DNA of 64,000 nucleotides from JAHFUS01 sp035689115 (GCA_035689115.1 DASSMA010000064.1:62001-126000); one strand, 5' to 3'. Numbered from the stretch's first letter, positions 23,011 through 32,423 are shown. Numbers and translations: made by a program. The notes: generated from the sequence alone by a model not told the origin.

Positions 23011-25875
23011 GTGAGGCGCATCCTCGGAGCGAAGGCGGAAGAGCAGGAGCGCGGCGCCCAGCAACGGGCGCGGCGGCCACGAGCGCCGGCGGCGCCTCCG
23101 CGGCGGGTGGGTGAGTTCTCCACGGAGTCGGGACCGTCGGTCCTCCCGGTCGCCCTCGACAGCTTCGTGGCCCGAGAGGCCGAGATGGCCGCCGTGCAGG
23201 CGCTGCTCGGGCGGTCGAGGCTGGTCACCATCACGGGCCCGGCCGGCGTGGGCAAGACCCGCCTGGCCGTGGAGGCCGCAATCGTGGCGGGCGACGACTA
23301 CGACGACGGGGTCGTGTTCGCGCCGCTGGCCGGCACCTGCGACCCCGGCCTCGTGCCCCAGTCGGTTGCCTCCGCGCTCTCGCTCGCCGAGCAGCCGGGA
23401 CGGGTTCTCGCCGACACGGTGGTCGACCACCTCCGCGACCGCCGGATGCTGCTGGTGCTCGACAACTGCGAGCACGTGGTCTCCGGCGCCGCCCGCCTGG
23501 TCGACACGCTGCTGCGTTCCTGCGCCGGGCTCGTGGTCCTCGCCACCAGCCAGGAGCCGCTGAGCATCGCCGGCGAGGTGGTGTGGGCGCTGTCGGCCCT
23601 CGCCGTGCCGGGAACGGGAGGCCCGGTGGAGGCGTCGCCCGCCGTCCGCCTGTTCTGCGACCGGGCGGCCGCCATCCGGCCCGGGTTCGCCCTCACCGCC
23701 GACACCGCCCCCGCCGTCGCCGAGATCTGCCGCCGCCTCGACGGCGTGGCGTTGGCCATCGAGCTGGCGGCGGCCAGGGTGGCCGTGCTGCGCCCGGCCG
23801 AGATCGCCGCCCGGCTGTCCGACCGCTTCAAGCTCCTGAGCGGCGGGAGCCGTCTGGGCCCGGCGCGGCACCGGAGCCTCCAGGCGGCGCTCGACTGGAG
23901 CCACGAGCTGTGCTCGGCCCCGGAACGGGCCCTGCTGCGCCGCCTGTCGCTGTTCCCCGCCGGCGCCACCCTCGACGCCGCCGTGGAGGTCTGCGCCGGC
24001 GGAGACGTGCCGCCGGCGGAGGTCTTCGACACGATGGCCGCCCTCGTGGCCAAGTCCCTCGTCGTGGCCGAGACCTCGGGGGTCGAGACGCGCTTCCGCC
24101 TGCTCGAGACCGTCCGCCTGTACGCCCGAGACCGGCTCGACGAGGCGGGCGAGCTCGAGGACGCCCTCCGTCGCCATGCGAGCTGGTACACGGACCTGGC
24201 CGAGTCGGCCGAGGTACATCTCACCGGCCGGGACCAGGGGAGCTGGCTGCGGCGCATCGAAATCGAACACGACAACGTCCGGGCGGCGCTCGAGTGGGCG
24301 ATCGGCGGCGGCGACGCCGAGCTCGCCCAGCGCCTGTCGGGGGCGCTCACCTTGTGGTGGCGGGTGCGGGGGTACTTCTCCGAGGGCCGGTCGTACCTCG
24401 ACGAGGCGCTCGCCGTCGGGCCGTCGACGCCCGACGGCGTCAGGGCCAAGGCGTTGTGGGGGGTCGGGTTCCTCGCCACCATGCTCGGCGACACCGACCA
24501 GTCGGCGGCGTGCCTCGAGGAGGCGCTCTCCCTCTACCGCCGCCTGGGCGACCGGAAGGGCTCGGCCCGCTCGCTGCTGCTGCTGGCCGACTGCCGGGTG
24601 CACTGCGACGCCTCCTCGGCGATGGCGCTCCTGGAGGAGAGCGCCGGCCTGGCCCGCGAGGTCGGCGACGAGTGGTGCCTGGCCCACGCCCGTGCGCTGT
24701 GCGGGCTCGCCCTCGTCATGCAGGGCGATCCGGTGGCCGCCCGGCCGGTGCTCGACGAGGCGGTGGCGGTTGCCCGCCGCAGCCACGACGACCAGGGGCT
24801 GCGGATGGCGATGGCGGTGCTGGGGCAGCTGGCCCTCGGCCAGGGCGACTACGACGTGGCCCAGCAGGCCTTCGAGGAGGTGGCCGTGGTCACCCGCGAC
24901 CTGGGTGAGGTCTACGGCACCGCGGTGGCGTTGATCGGCCTCGGGGAGATCGCCCTGGCGCGGGGCGACTACGAGACGGCCAGGTGCACGCTGGAGGGTG
25001 GCGAGCGGGCCGGCCGGCGGACGGCCAACCCCGACGTGATCGTCACCGCCCTCGCTTTGCGGGCGGAGCTGGCCCAGGTCCAGGACGACATCGCGGCCGC
25101 CCGCCGGCTGTACGACGAGGCGGTCGCCTTCGCCAGCGACTCGGGCCACGTCTGCATCTCGGCCGTCCGGGGCCTCGGCGAGCTGGCGGCGGCGGAGGGC
25201 GACACCCGCCGCGCCGCCCGCTTGTTCGAGAAGGCGCTCGGAATGGCGGAGGGCTCGAACAACGACCGGAGCGTGGCGGCGATCCTCTTCGACATGGCCG
25301 AGCTGGCCCGGTCCACGGCGACGCGCGAGCGGGCCCTGACCCTGCACCACAAGGCGCTCGACCTCCGCACGCGCATGGGCGACTGCCGCGGCGTGGTGGA
25401 GTCGCTGGAGGCGCTGGCCGGGCTGGCCGCCGACGCCGGCGAACAGCGTGCCGACTACGGCGCCCGGCTGCTGGGAGCGGCGGCGCACCTGCGCGGCGAT
25501 CGCGGGTATGCCCGCAGTGCGGCACAGCACCGCACCCACGAGGCCGACCTGGAGCGCCTCCGCGCCTGCATGGGGGCCGAGGAGCTCGACACGGCGCTGG
25601 CCCTCGGCGCCGAGCTGTCCGTCGAGGAGGCGGTGTCCTATGCCACGAAGGGCAGGCGCGGGCGCTCGCGTCCCACCACCGGCCTGGAGTCGCTCACCCG
25701 GGCCGAGCGCGACGTCGCCGCCCTGGCCGCCGCCGGCCTGTCGAATCCCGAGATCGGGGTGCAGCTGTTCATCGGCACCTGGACGGTGAAGGGCCACCTG
25801 AAGCGGGTGTTCGCCAAGCTGGGCGTGAGCTCGCGCGTCGAACTGGCCCGGCTCTGGATGGAGTCGGGAAATTGA
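23011..25875 (+). CDS. NB-ARC/TPR transcriptional regulator with C-terminal LuxR HTH
   Basis: 954 residues. An NB-ARC-type ATPase lies at about 60-350 (Walker A GPAGVGKTR near 77, LLVLDNCEHV, LLRSCAGLVVLATSQEPL), followed by TPR-like helical repeats (about 400-870) and a LuxR-type HTH at the C-terminus (LTRAERDVAALAAAGLSNPEIGVQLFIGTWTVKGHLKRVFAKLG). Such regulators bind ATP and a ligand or partner protein and activate transcription. The GTG start is very close to its GGAGG, so a start further in is possible. The gene stands alone; its target could be the envelope genes upstream or the asnB region. Confidence 0.88.
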   Translation: MRRILGAKAEEQERGAQQRARRPRAPAAPPRRVGEFSTESGPSVLPVALDSFVAREAEMAAVQALLGRSRLVTITGPAGVGKTRLAVEAAIVAGDDYDDGVVFAPLAGTCDPGLVPQSVASALSLAEQPGRVLADTVVDHLRDRRMLLVLDNCEHVVSGAARLVDTLLRSCAGLVVLATSQEPLSIAGEVVWALSALAVPGTGGPVEASPAVRLFCDRAAAIRPGFALTADTAPAVAEICRRLDGVALAIELAAARVAVLRPAEIAARLSDRFKLLSGGSRLGPARHRSLQAALDWSHELCSAPERALLRRLSLFPAGATLDAAVEVCAGGDVPPAEVFDTMAALVAKSLVVAETSGVETRFRLLETVRLYARDRLDEAGELEDALRRHASWYTDLAESAEVHLTGRDQGSWLRRIEIEHDNVRAALEWAIGGGDAELAQRLSGALTLWWRVRGYFSEGRSYLDEALAVGPSTPDGVRAKALWGVGFLATMLGDTDQSAACLEEALSLYRRLGDRKGSARSLLLLADCRVHCDASSAMALLEESAGLAREVGDEWCLAHARALCGLALVMQGDPVAARPVLDEAVAVARRSHDDQGLRMAMAVLGQLALGQGDYDVAQQAFEEVAVVTRDLGEVYGTAVALIGLGEIALARGDYETARCTLEGGERAGRRTANPDVIVTALALRAELAQVQDDIAAARRLYDEAVAFASDSGHVCISAVRGLGELAAAEGDTRRAARLFEKALGMAEGSNNDRSVAAILFDMAELARSTATRERALTLHHKALDLRTRMGDCRGVVESLEALAGLAADAGEQRADYGARLLGAAAHLRGDRGYARSAAQHRTHEADLERLRACMGAEELDTALALGAELSVEEAVSYATKGRRGRSRPTTGLESLTRAERDVAALAAAGLSNPEIGVQLFIGTWTVKGHLKRVFAKLGVSSRVELARLWMESGN

Positions 25876-25881
25876 CCTGCG

Positions 25882-26151
25882 CTACGTGACCTCGAGGACG
25901 CGCCGGTAGAACGCCTCCACCTGGGCGGCCACGGCGGCGGGGGCGAACGCCTGGGCGCGGGCGCGCGGTGCCGAGCCGGCGGCGGAGATCGGGTCGGCGG
26001 CCAGGCGGCGCTCGTCGCCAGGCGGGTAGAGCAAGCCGTCGACGTCGTGGGTGCCGATCTCGGCGGGACCACCGGCGCCGGCCGCCCCCGGGAGCAGGGG
26101 CCGAACCGGCCCGCCGGCGGCGACCTCCCGCTCGGAGGCGACGGTCGTCAC
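25882..26151 (-). pseudogene. C-terminal remnant of a GT4-like glycosyltransferase
   Basis: An 89-residue frame whose GTG overlaps the asnB stop (GTGA). It reads GGPAEIGTHDVDGLLYPPGDERRLA, the typical sugar-donor loop and following motif of GT4 enzymes, then an ordinary C-terminal helix ending FYRRVLEVT. The preceding part is shrunken (VRPLLPGAAGA in place of the usual longer segment) and the whole N-terminal lobe is missing. It is best read as a decayed gene, though it might still be translated by coupling to asnB. Confidence 0.55.
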
Positions 26152-27962
26152 GCCGCCAGGCCGGTCGCGGCGGTGGCGTGGCGCTCGAGCCACGCCCCCA
26201 GCACGGCCAGCGCCCACACCGGGCGCCAGCCCACCCGGCGGGCGCCGTAGGCGAACCACAGCTCGCTCAGCCGCCGGCGGTCGAAGCCGAGGCCGGCGTC
26301 GCCCAGCACGTCGAGCGAGCCGAGGACGCGGGTGGCCAGCGGGCCGCGCATCCACCGGTCGAAGGGCAGCGTGAAGGTCTGCTTGGGCCGGCCGACCAGC
26401 GCGGCCAGGCCGGGGTCGGTGGCGGCGACGAGGCGGTCCTTCCCCCACGTCCGGGCGGCCGCCACGGCCACGACCCGGTCGTCGAGCAGCGGCACGCGCA
26501 CCTCCAGGGCGTGGGCCATGCTCATGCAGTCGGTGTCCCGCAGCAGCTGGTAGGGCAGGTAGTTGGCGACCTCCAGCCGGCCGACCATCGCCGCCCCGGA
26601 CAGTCCGTCGCCGGGGGGGACCTGCACCGGGTGGGACCGGCCGTTGGCGGCGCCCGGGCACAGGTCGTGCAGCTCGCCGGCGCCGAAGAGCCCCCGCACG
26701 GCGGCGTAGGCGTCGCCCCACCCGCCGGCCGCCGCCGCCTCGGCCGCCCGGCGGGCCCGGGAATGGGCCATCGGCGGCACGGCGCCGGCGGCGGCGTCGA
26801 CGGCCCGGCGGGCGGGTGCGGGAAGGGCGCTCGCCGCCCGCCCGGCCCGCACCAGGCGGGGGACGTGGCGGAACGTCGAGTAGCCGCCGAACAGCTCGTC
26901 GCCGCCGAGGCCCGACAGGGCGACCACGGCCCCTGCCTGGCGCACGGCCCGCGAGACGACCCACGAGTTGACGCCGTCGACCGTGGGCTGGTCCATGGCC
27001 CCCACCACCGCATCCATGGCGCCCAGCACGTCCGCCCCGCTGGTGCGTACCACGACGTGGTCGATGCCCACCCGGGCGGCCAGGGCGGCGGCGCCGGCCG
27101 CCTCGTCGGGGCCGGTGTCGAAGGCCACCGTGTAGCCCCGGACCGCCGAGCCGGCGCGGGCGGCCAGCGCACCGACCACCGCCGAGTCCACCCCCGACGA
27201 CAGGAACAGGCCGACGGGGACGTCGGCCACGAGGTGGCGGGCGACGGCGTCGTGCAGGGCGTCGGCCAGCTCGGCCTCGCCGTCGCCGGCAGCCGCGGCC
27301 GGCGGCGACCACCAGCGGGCGACCTCGGCGGCACCGCCCTCCCAGGTGAGCCGGTGCCCGGGGGGCAGCTCCCGCACGCCGGCCCGCACGGTGGCCGGAC
27401 CGGGCACCCAGCCGAGGCGGAGGAAGCCGGCCAGGGCGCCGGCGTCGAGGTCGTCGCCCGGCTCGGCCAGCGCCTGGGTCTCCGAGGCGAAGCGCAGGCC
27501 GCGCCCGTCGGGCCGGTAGTAGAGCGGCTTGATCCCGAGGCGGTCCCGGGCCAGCAGCAGCCGGCGCCGGCGCTCGTCCCACACGGCGAAGGCGAACATC
27601 CCCCGGAGCCGGTGGACCAGGTCGTCGCCGTGCTCCTCGTAGAGGTGCACGAGCACCTCGGAGTCGGTGTGGGTGCGGAACCGGTGCCCGGCCGCCGCCA
27701 GGTCGTCCCGCAGCTCGGCGAAGTTGTAGATCTCGCCGTTGAAGACGACCCAGACCGTCTCGTCCTCGTTGGCCAGCGGCTGGTCGGCGGCCGGGCTCAG
27801 GTCGAGGATGCGCAGGCGGGTGTGGGCCAGCGAGCACTGCGGGAACGTGCGCTGCCCGGCGGCGTCGGGGCCGCGGTGGGACAAGCGTGCCGCCATCGTG
27901 GCCAGCGCGCCGCCCTCGGGGGCGACGCCTTCGGTATGGACCAGCCCGGCGATACCGCACAT
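26148..27962 (-). CDS. asnB: asparagine synthase (glutamine-hydrolysing)
   Basis: 604 residues starting MCGIAGL, with Cys2 the glutaminase nucleophile; an ATG four codons up is discarded for that reason. The N-terminal Ntn amidotransferase domain has VVFNGEIYNFAELRDDL and HRGPDA. The synthetase domain has the pyrophosphate loop LSSGVDSAVV (near 255) and LSGLGGDELFGGY. It makes Asn from Asp, ATP and glutamine, or amidates another carboxylate: many actinobacterial copies in glycan or natural-product loci have non-standard substrates. The adjacent glycosyltransferase remnant suggests a past glycan or exopolysaccharide role. Confidence 0.93.
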   Translation of the reverse strand: MCGIAGLVHTEGVAPEGGALATMAARLSHRGPDAAGQRTFPQCSLAHTRLRILDLSPAADQPLANEDETVWVVFNGEIYNFAELRDDLAAAGHRFRTHTDSEVLVHLYEEHGDDLVHRLRGMFAFAVWDERRRRLLLARDRLGIKPLYYRPDGRGLRFASETQALAEPGDDLDAGALAGFLRLGWVPGPATVRAGVRELPPGHRLTWEGGAAEVARWWSPPAAAAGDGEAELADALHDAVARHLVADVPVGLFLSSGVDSAVVGALAARAGSAVRGYTVAFDTGPDEAAGAAALAARVGIDHVVVRTSGADVLGAMDAVVGAMDQPTVDGVNSWVVSRAVRQAGAVVALSGLGGDELFGGYSTFRHVPRLVRAGRAASALPAPARRAVDAAAGAVPPMAHSRARRAAEAAAAGGWGDAYAAVRGLFGAGELHDLCPGAANGRSHPVQVPPGDGLSGAAMVGRLEVANYLPYQLLRDTDCMSMAHALEVRVPLLDDRVVAVAAARTWGKDRLVAATDPGLAALVGRPKQTFTLPFDRWMRGPLATRVLGSLDVLGDAGLGFDRRRLSELWFAYGARRVGWRPVWALAVLGAWLERHATAATGLAA

Positions 27963-28315
27963 GCCGGCGAGCATAAAGGTCGCGGTAGGGGCCGAACAGT
28001 GGCGGGAAGAGCGAGAAGCCGCCTCTTCCGGAGGGGCGGGCGAGGCGGCTTCTCTGGCTGGGGATCCCTACCGTACGAACGGCGAGCGCGGTCGCGCCAT
28101 GGGTCAAATGGCCACTTGTCGGCGGCGAGGGGCAGCGGCCCGGCCGGCGTGGCGATCGTCGGCATGGCGCGCATCCGTCGGTGACGCTCGACCGGGCGGC
28201 GCTGGGCGCCGTCTCCCTGCCGGCGGCGGCGCTGTACGGCTTCGCCGGTGCTGCCCTCGTGCTCGCGCTGACCCGGCTCCGGGCCGAGCAGACGAAGTCG
28301 TTCTGGAGCCGGCGG
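27963..28315. other. 353-bp gene-free interval upstream of asnB
   Basis: Between the asnB start and the stop of the minus-strand sigma-like gene. It holds the 13-bp-arm hairpin at 28013-28054. A plus-strand frame from 28181 begins with a hydrophobic segment but runs on antisense to two better-supported genes, so it is not called. Nothing else recognised. Confidence 0.6.
28013..28054 (-). promoter_or_regulatory. strong hairpin in the asnB leader
   Basis: Perfect inverted repeat GAGAAGCCGCCTC / GAGGCGGCTTCTC (13-bp arms, 16-nt loop), 51-92 bp upstream of the asnB start. In the leader transcript it could act as an attenuator or protein site; it could also terminate the sigma-like gene upstream, which is on the same strand. 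Confidence 0.55.
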
Positions 28316-28615
28316 TCAGTCGCTGAGACGGGCGCGCAGCTTGCCCAGGCCCGAGCCCAGGGCGTCGCGCAGCTCGGCGCGGCTCATCCCGGTCTCGTGG
28401 TGGAGCTGTTTCATCGAGCACGCCGGCCGGCCGTCGAGGCCGTAGTGCCCGGTGATCACCTGCCGCTCGACGTCGCTCAGGCCATCCATCAGGTGGGCGG
28501 AGCCGGCGACCATCGAGAGCAGGTCCTCGTCGACCTCCGCCTGCGGGTCGACCATGTCCCATTCGCCGTCGGGGTAGGGCCATCCCCCGTCCGACGGCCA
28601 GAGGAAGGTCCGCAT
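28316..28615 (-). CDS. sigma-70 region 4-like small protein
   Basis: 99 residues. The N-terminus is acidic and aromatic (WPYPDGEWDMVDPQAEVDED). The C-terminal half is a sigma region 4-type helix-turn-helix: LSDVERQVITGHYGLDG, CSMKQLHHETGMSRAELRDALGSGLGKLRARL. Region 2, which binds core polymerase and the -10, is absent. It may be a DNA-binding regulator built from a sigma domain. It lies 31 bp downstream of the DUF2505 gene on the same strand. Confidence 0.75.
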   Translation of the reverse strand: MRTFLWPSDGGWPYPDGEWDMVDPQAEVDEDLLSMVAGSAHLMDGLSDVERQVITGHYGLDGRPACSMKQLHHETGMSRAELRDALGSGLGKLRARLSD

Positions 28616-28646
28616 GGACCAGTTGTCGCGCCGCGGCGCGGGGGAG

Positions 28647-29141
28647 TCAACCCTGTTCTTCCAGCCAGCGGGCCAGCGCCTCGCCCTCCCGCTCGGCATG
28701 GGTGTGGAGACCGGCGACGATGGCCCGCTCCACCCGCCCCGCCACCAGGGGAAACCGGACCCGCAACTCGCCGTCTGCCACCCGGAGGGTGACGCCGGCC
28801 GCCATCTCCAGTTGGGTGACGTAGCTGCTCGACAGCCGGCCGGCGTAGTGGTCGGGGACGATGGTGTGCTCGCCCCGGTGGGCCCGGCGGTCGTAGGCGG
28901 TCTCCTCCACCCAGGTGAGGCGGTCGGGGTCGACCACGGCGGTGACGGCAGGGGAGAGCGCACCGGTGAAGCGGTACCGCACCCGCATGCGGACCAGGTC
29001 GCCGTCGCCGTCGTGGCCGAGCAGCTCGGGGGAGCCGAGGTCGGGCAGGTCGGCCAGCCGGGCCAGGAAGGCCGGGTCGAGGAGTGCCGCCTCCACCTGG
29101 GCCAGGGCGGCGGCGAAGCGCTGCTCGACGCGGAACCGCAC
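28647..29141 (-). CDS. DUF2505 family protein (START-like fold)
   Basis: 164 residues. It begins RFRVEQRFAAALAQVEAALLDPAFLARLADL, has VRYRFTGALSPAVTAVVDPDRLTWVEE in the middle and ends with a long helix (VERAIVAGLHTHAEREGEALARWL), the actinobacterial DUF2505 pattern related to the START/polyketide-cyclase cavity fold. It likely binds a hydrophobic ligand; nothing more is known. Six bases separate it from the helicase stop upstream, so the two probably share a transcript. Confidence 0.82.
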   Translation of the reverse strand: MRFRVEQRFAAALAQVEAALLDPAFLARLADLPDLGSPELLGHDGDGDLVRMRVRYRFTGALSPAVTAVVDPDRLTWVEETAYDRRAHRGEHTIVPDHYAGRLSSSYVTQLEMAAGVTLRVADGELRVRFPLVAGRVERAIVAGLHTHAEREGEALARWLEEQG

Positions 29142-29147
29142 GGCCCG

Positions 29148-31157
29148 CTACGGGCCGGCGGCGGCCAGCAGGGCCAGCAGCGCGTCGCCGTAGCGCTCGG
29201 CCTTCACCGGCCCGAGACCGGGCAGGGCCAGCAGCTCCTCCCGCGTGCTGGGCCGGGCCTCGGCCACCGCCGCCAGCGTGGCGTCGTGGAAGATGAGGTA
29301 GGCGGGCACGCCCGACGCCTGGGCGGTGGCCGACCGCCAGGCGGTGAGGGCGTCCCATACTTCGGGGGCAGCGTCGGGCGCCTGCGCCGACGGCGAGCGC
29401 CGCCGCGGCCCGGCACCGGGCAGCGCCCGCAGGCGGGCCCGCTCGGCGGCGATGCGGTGGCGCCAGTCGGAGGGCCGGCCGCCGGCGGCCATGGCCGCCA
29501 CCGCCTCCTGGATGCCGTCGAGGAACGGCGAGGGCGTGCGGGAAACTGCCTTGGACCCGAAGGTGCGCCGCTCGGCCCACGTGCAGTGCACCTCGTCGAG
29601 CGCCCTGGTGAGCGCCACGTGCAGGAGGCGGCGCTCCTCCGCCTCGGCCGCCGGAGTGGTGGCGTGGCCGATGGGCACCAGCCCCTTCTCGAGGCCGGTG
29701 ACGAACACGACCGGCCACTCCAGCCCCTTGGCCCGGTGGAAGGTGGTGAGCTCCACGGCGTCGGCGCCGGCGTCGGCGTCGTCGCCGGCCGACAGCCAGG
29801 CCACGAACCCGTCGACGGAGGGGCAGGCGTCGACGGCCGCGTAGTCGGTGCCGAGCCGGACCAGGGCGTCGAGATGCTCCCTGCGGTCGGTGGACCCGGC
29901 GGCGGCCAGCTCCTCGAGGTCGGCCAGCCGGGAGGCGAACGGCACCGCCGCCGGCATGGCGCGCAGATGGTCGAGGGCGGACCGCACCTCGGGCCGGCGC
30001 AGGAGGGCGCCGTCGCCGCTCACCCGGCACGGGATGCCGGCGCCCCGGATGTGCCCGGCCAGCAGGACCAGCTGGGCGTTGGTGCGGGCCAGCACGGCCA
30101 GGTGCGACCAGGGGACCCCGGGGCGGTGGGCCCGTCGGAGGGCCCGCGCCACGCCCCGCCCCTCGTCGGCGTCGGTGTCGAACTGGCGGACCACCGGCTG
30201 GGCGCCGTCGGCCCGCACGGCCACCACGTCGGCCTCGGGTCCGCGGGGCAGCACGGTGGCGGCCACGGCGACCACCTGCGGGGTGGAGCGGTAGTTCCGG
30301 TCGAGCCGCACCGTCTCGGCCCCGGGGAAGTGCTCCTCGAAGCCGGTGAGGAGGGTGGGGTCGGCGCCGTTCCACGAGTAGATGGCCTGGTCGGGGTCGC
30401 CCACCACGCACAGGTCGGTGCGATCCCCGAGCCACCCCTGGAGAAGGCGGAACTGGACCGGGTTGACGTCCTGGAACTCGTCGACGAACAGGTGCCGGAA
30501 CCGCCACCGCTGGGCGGCGGCGAACTCGGTGTCGGAGTGGAGGGCGAGGGCGCACAGGTGCAGGAGGTCGTCGAAGTCGACGAGGCCCTTTCGGCGCTTG
30601 TCGTTCTCGTACCGCTCGTAGATGGGCGCCATGACGGCCGCCGGCACCGCCGGCCGCCGCCCGGTGGCCTCGACCTCGGCCTCGTAGCTGGTGGGCGTGA
30701 CCAGCCGGGCCTTGGCCCACTCGATCTCGGCCGCCAGGTCGGCGACCTGGACGGTGGCGGCGGCGCCGGCGCCGGCCCGGGCCCGCGGGAGCAGCGGTGC
30801 CAGCAGGCGCCCCTTCTGCTCGAGCAGGGCGGGCGCCCGCTCGCCCCGATCGGCCCACCGCCGGCGCAGCTGGGCGTACGCCACCGCGTGGAAGGTGCCG
30901 GCCGCCACGGACTCGCGGATGCCGAGCGACCGGAGGCGCCCGCCCAGCTCGCCGGCCGCCTTCCGGGTGAAGGTGAGGGCCAGCACCCGGGCGGCGTCGG
31001 CCGACCCCGTGGCGACGCGGTGGGCGATGCGACGGGTGAGGACGCGCGTCTTGCCCGACCCGGCCGGCGCCAGGATGCACAGCGGCTGGGCCTCCGACAC
31101 CACCGCCCGGTGCTGGGCGGGATCCAATCCGTCGAGCAGGCGTTCGATCGGTTCCAC
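29148..31157 (-). CDS. uvrD2: UvrD2-type superfamily I DNA helicase with HRDC domain
   Basis: 669 residues from a GTG (EPIERLLDGLDPAQHRAV); the longer open frame reads as Arg/Pro-rich non-family sequence. Helicase motifs in order: Walker A APAGSGKTR (30-38), TFTRKAAGELGGRL, DEFQDVNPVQ, GDPDQAIYSWNGAD, LDRNYRSTPQVV, TTFHRAKGLEWPVVFVTGLEKG and LLHVALTRA. The last 70 residues form an HRDC domain (LIFHDATLAAVAEARPSTRE...LPGLGPVKAERYG), the layout of actinobacterial UvrD2. It unwinds DNA 3-prime to 5-prime in repair and replication. Confidence 0.93.
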   Translation of the reverse strand: MEPIERLLDGLDPAQHRAVVSEAQPLCILAPAGSGKTRVLTRRIAHRVATGSADAARVLALTFTRKAAGELGGRLRSLGIRESVAAGTFHAVAYAQLRRRWADRGERAPALLEQKGRLLAPLLPRARAGAGAAATVQVADLAAEIEWAKARLVTPTSYEAEVEATGRRPAVPAAVMAPIYERYENDKRRKGLVDFDDLLHLCALALHSDTEFAAAQRWRFRHLFVDEFQDVNPVQFRLLQGWLGDRTDLCVVGDPDQAIYSWNGADPTLLTGFEEHFPGAETVRLDRNYRSTPQVVAVAATVLPRGPEADVVAVRADGAQPVVRQFDTDADEGRGVARALRRAHRPGVPWSHLAVLARTNAQLVLLAGHIRGAGIPCRVSGDGALLRRPEVRSALDHLRAMPAAVPFASRLADLEELAAAGSTDRREHLDALVRLGTDYAAVDACPSVDGFVAWLSAGDDADAGADAVELTTFHRAKGLEWPVVFVTGLEKGLVPIGHATTPAAEAEERRLLHVALTRALDEVHCTWAERRTFGSKAVSRTPSPFLDGIQEAVAAMAAGGRPSDWRHRIAAERARLRALPGAGPRRRSPSAQAPDAAPEVWDALTAWRSATAQASGVPAYLIFHDATLAAVAEARPSTREELLALPGLGPVKAERYGDALLALLAAAGP

Positions 31158-31670
31158 CCCGCCGAAGCTACAGAGGGGGTGTGACAGCCTGGTGGATGGT
31201 CGCGGGCGCCGGCGCCTCCGACCGCCGGCGCCGGCCCGCCCGAGGCGCCTGCCTCCGGAAACCGGAGGCATCCGCCTCCAACCCGCCAGCAGTCGCCGGC
31301 ACCCCGGGCCCGGACGCGGAACGACCCCGAGTAGCCGGTTGGCTTGCGCCTCCCTGCTCCTCGGGGCCGGACCAATCCGATCACTGCTTCCGTTCGCCGG
31401 TGCACCTTGCGGCGCTCCGAACGTCCTTCCGCTGCGATCTTCCCTCCGGCCGTACAGTGCACCTTTGCGCCGTGGCGGCGGGCCTGGGGCCCTCCGGTCC
31501 TCGGTGCTCCGGCGCTCTGCCGTGCTGGAGTGATCGCAGTGTGGACCCTCGCGGGGCGGGCGTCAAGGGGTGGAACGCATTTCCTCAGCAAGTCCACCGA
31601 GGTTCCGCAATTTCCCCACACCATCCACCATGACCTCCACAGACGGGGGCGTCCGGTAGGTTCTGCCGGC
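31158..31670. other. 513-bp gene-free interval between divergent genes
   Basis: Lies between the uvrD2 start and the alpha/beta hydrolase start. It holds a short perfect hairpin (GCCTCCGG/CCGGAGGC, 31251-31269). Frames crossing it have atypical composition and no domain. The part from about 31570 is less GC-rich (GCATTTCCTCAGC, CAATTTCCCC) and probably contains the promoter of the hydrolase-Mur-Ddl operon. No tRNA or known RNA was recognised. Confidence 0.55.
31251..31269. repeat. short perfect hairpin in divergent interval
   Basis: GCCTCCGG, AAA loop, CCGGAGGC: 8-bp arms without a T-tract. It lies 94 bp before the uvrD2 start and 400 bp before the hydrolase start. Role unknown. Confidence 0.5.
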
Positions 31671-32423
31671 GTGCTCAAGGCGTTCGCCAACGGTCAATTG
31701 TTCGGCGTCGCCTCGGGTGCGGGGCGGCCGTCGGTGCTCGCCCTCCACGGGTGGGCCCGCACCTCCGCCGACTTCGCCGCCACCCTCGACGGGCTCGACG
31801 CCATCGCCCTCGACCTGCCCGGGTTCGGCGCCACGCCGGCCCCACCCGAGCCGTGGGGTGCGGCCCGCTACGCCGAGGCGGTGGCCGCCGTCCTCGACGA
31901 GCTGGCCCTGCCGGCGGTGGTGCTGGGGCACTCCTTCGGCGGCCGCGTCGCCGTCCACCTGGCCGCCGCCCACCCCGAGGCGGTGGCCGGCCTGGTGCTC
32001 ACCGGCGCCCCGCTCGTCCGCCGGCCGGGCACGGCGGCCCGCAAGCCGGCGCTGGCCTACCGCGTCGGCCGGGCGCTCCACCGCCGCCACCTGTTGCCGG
32101 AGTCGCGGATGGAGGCCCTGCGCCGGCGCTACGGGTCGCGCGACTACCTCGCCGCCAGCGGCGTGATGCGGGGCGTGCACGTCAAGGTCGTCAACGAGAC
32201 CTACGAGGGGCAGCTGGCCGCCGTCGCCTGCCCGGTGGCGCTGGTGTGGGGCGACGACGACGCCGAGGTCCCGGTGGCGGTGGCCGAAGCCGCCGCCGGC
32301 CACCTGGCCAATGCCACCCTGACCCTCGTCCCCGGCGCCGGCCACCTCACGCCCCTCACCGCGCCGGCCGCCCTGCGCGACGCTGTGGTGCGCGTCAGGG
32401 CGGGCGCCCCGAAGCAGCGTTGA
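31671..32423 (+). CDS. alpha/beta hydrolase
   Basis: 250 residues from a GTG. It has the oxyanion HGWARTSADF, nucleophile elbow GHSFGGRVAVHLAA (Ser), the acid in WGDDDAEVP and the His in PGAGHLTPL, so the triad is complete. No signal peptide. The stop overlaps the start of the Mur ligase-like gene (TTGA), so it is the first gene of a coupled operon with the cell-wall-type ligases. The substrate is unknown; an esterase or peptide-ester role is possible. Confidence 0.85.
   Translation: MLKAFANGQLFGVASGAGRPSVLALHGWARTSADFAATLDGLDAIALDLPGFGATPAPPEPWGAARYAEAVAAVLDELALPAVVLGHSFGGRVAVHLAAAHPEAVAGLVLTGAPLVRRPGTAARKPALAYRVGRALHRRHLLPESRMEALRRRYGSRDYLAASGVMRGVHVKVVNETYEGQLAAVACPVALVWGDDDAEVPVAVAEAAAGHLANATLTLVPGAGHLTPLTAPAALRDAVVRVRAGAPKQR

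Noticed and set aside
28181..28792. Plus-strand frame of about 200 residues starting with a hydrophobic segment
   Set aside because: It runs antisense to the sigma-like and DUF2505 genes, both of which have recognisable domains, and its later part is low-complexity.
31181..31633. 150-residue plus-strand frame in the 31.2-31.6 kb gap
   Set aside because: No domain, unlike composition, and overlapping alternative frames of similar length on both strands.
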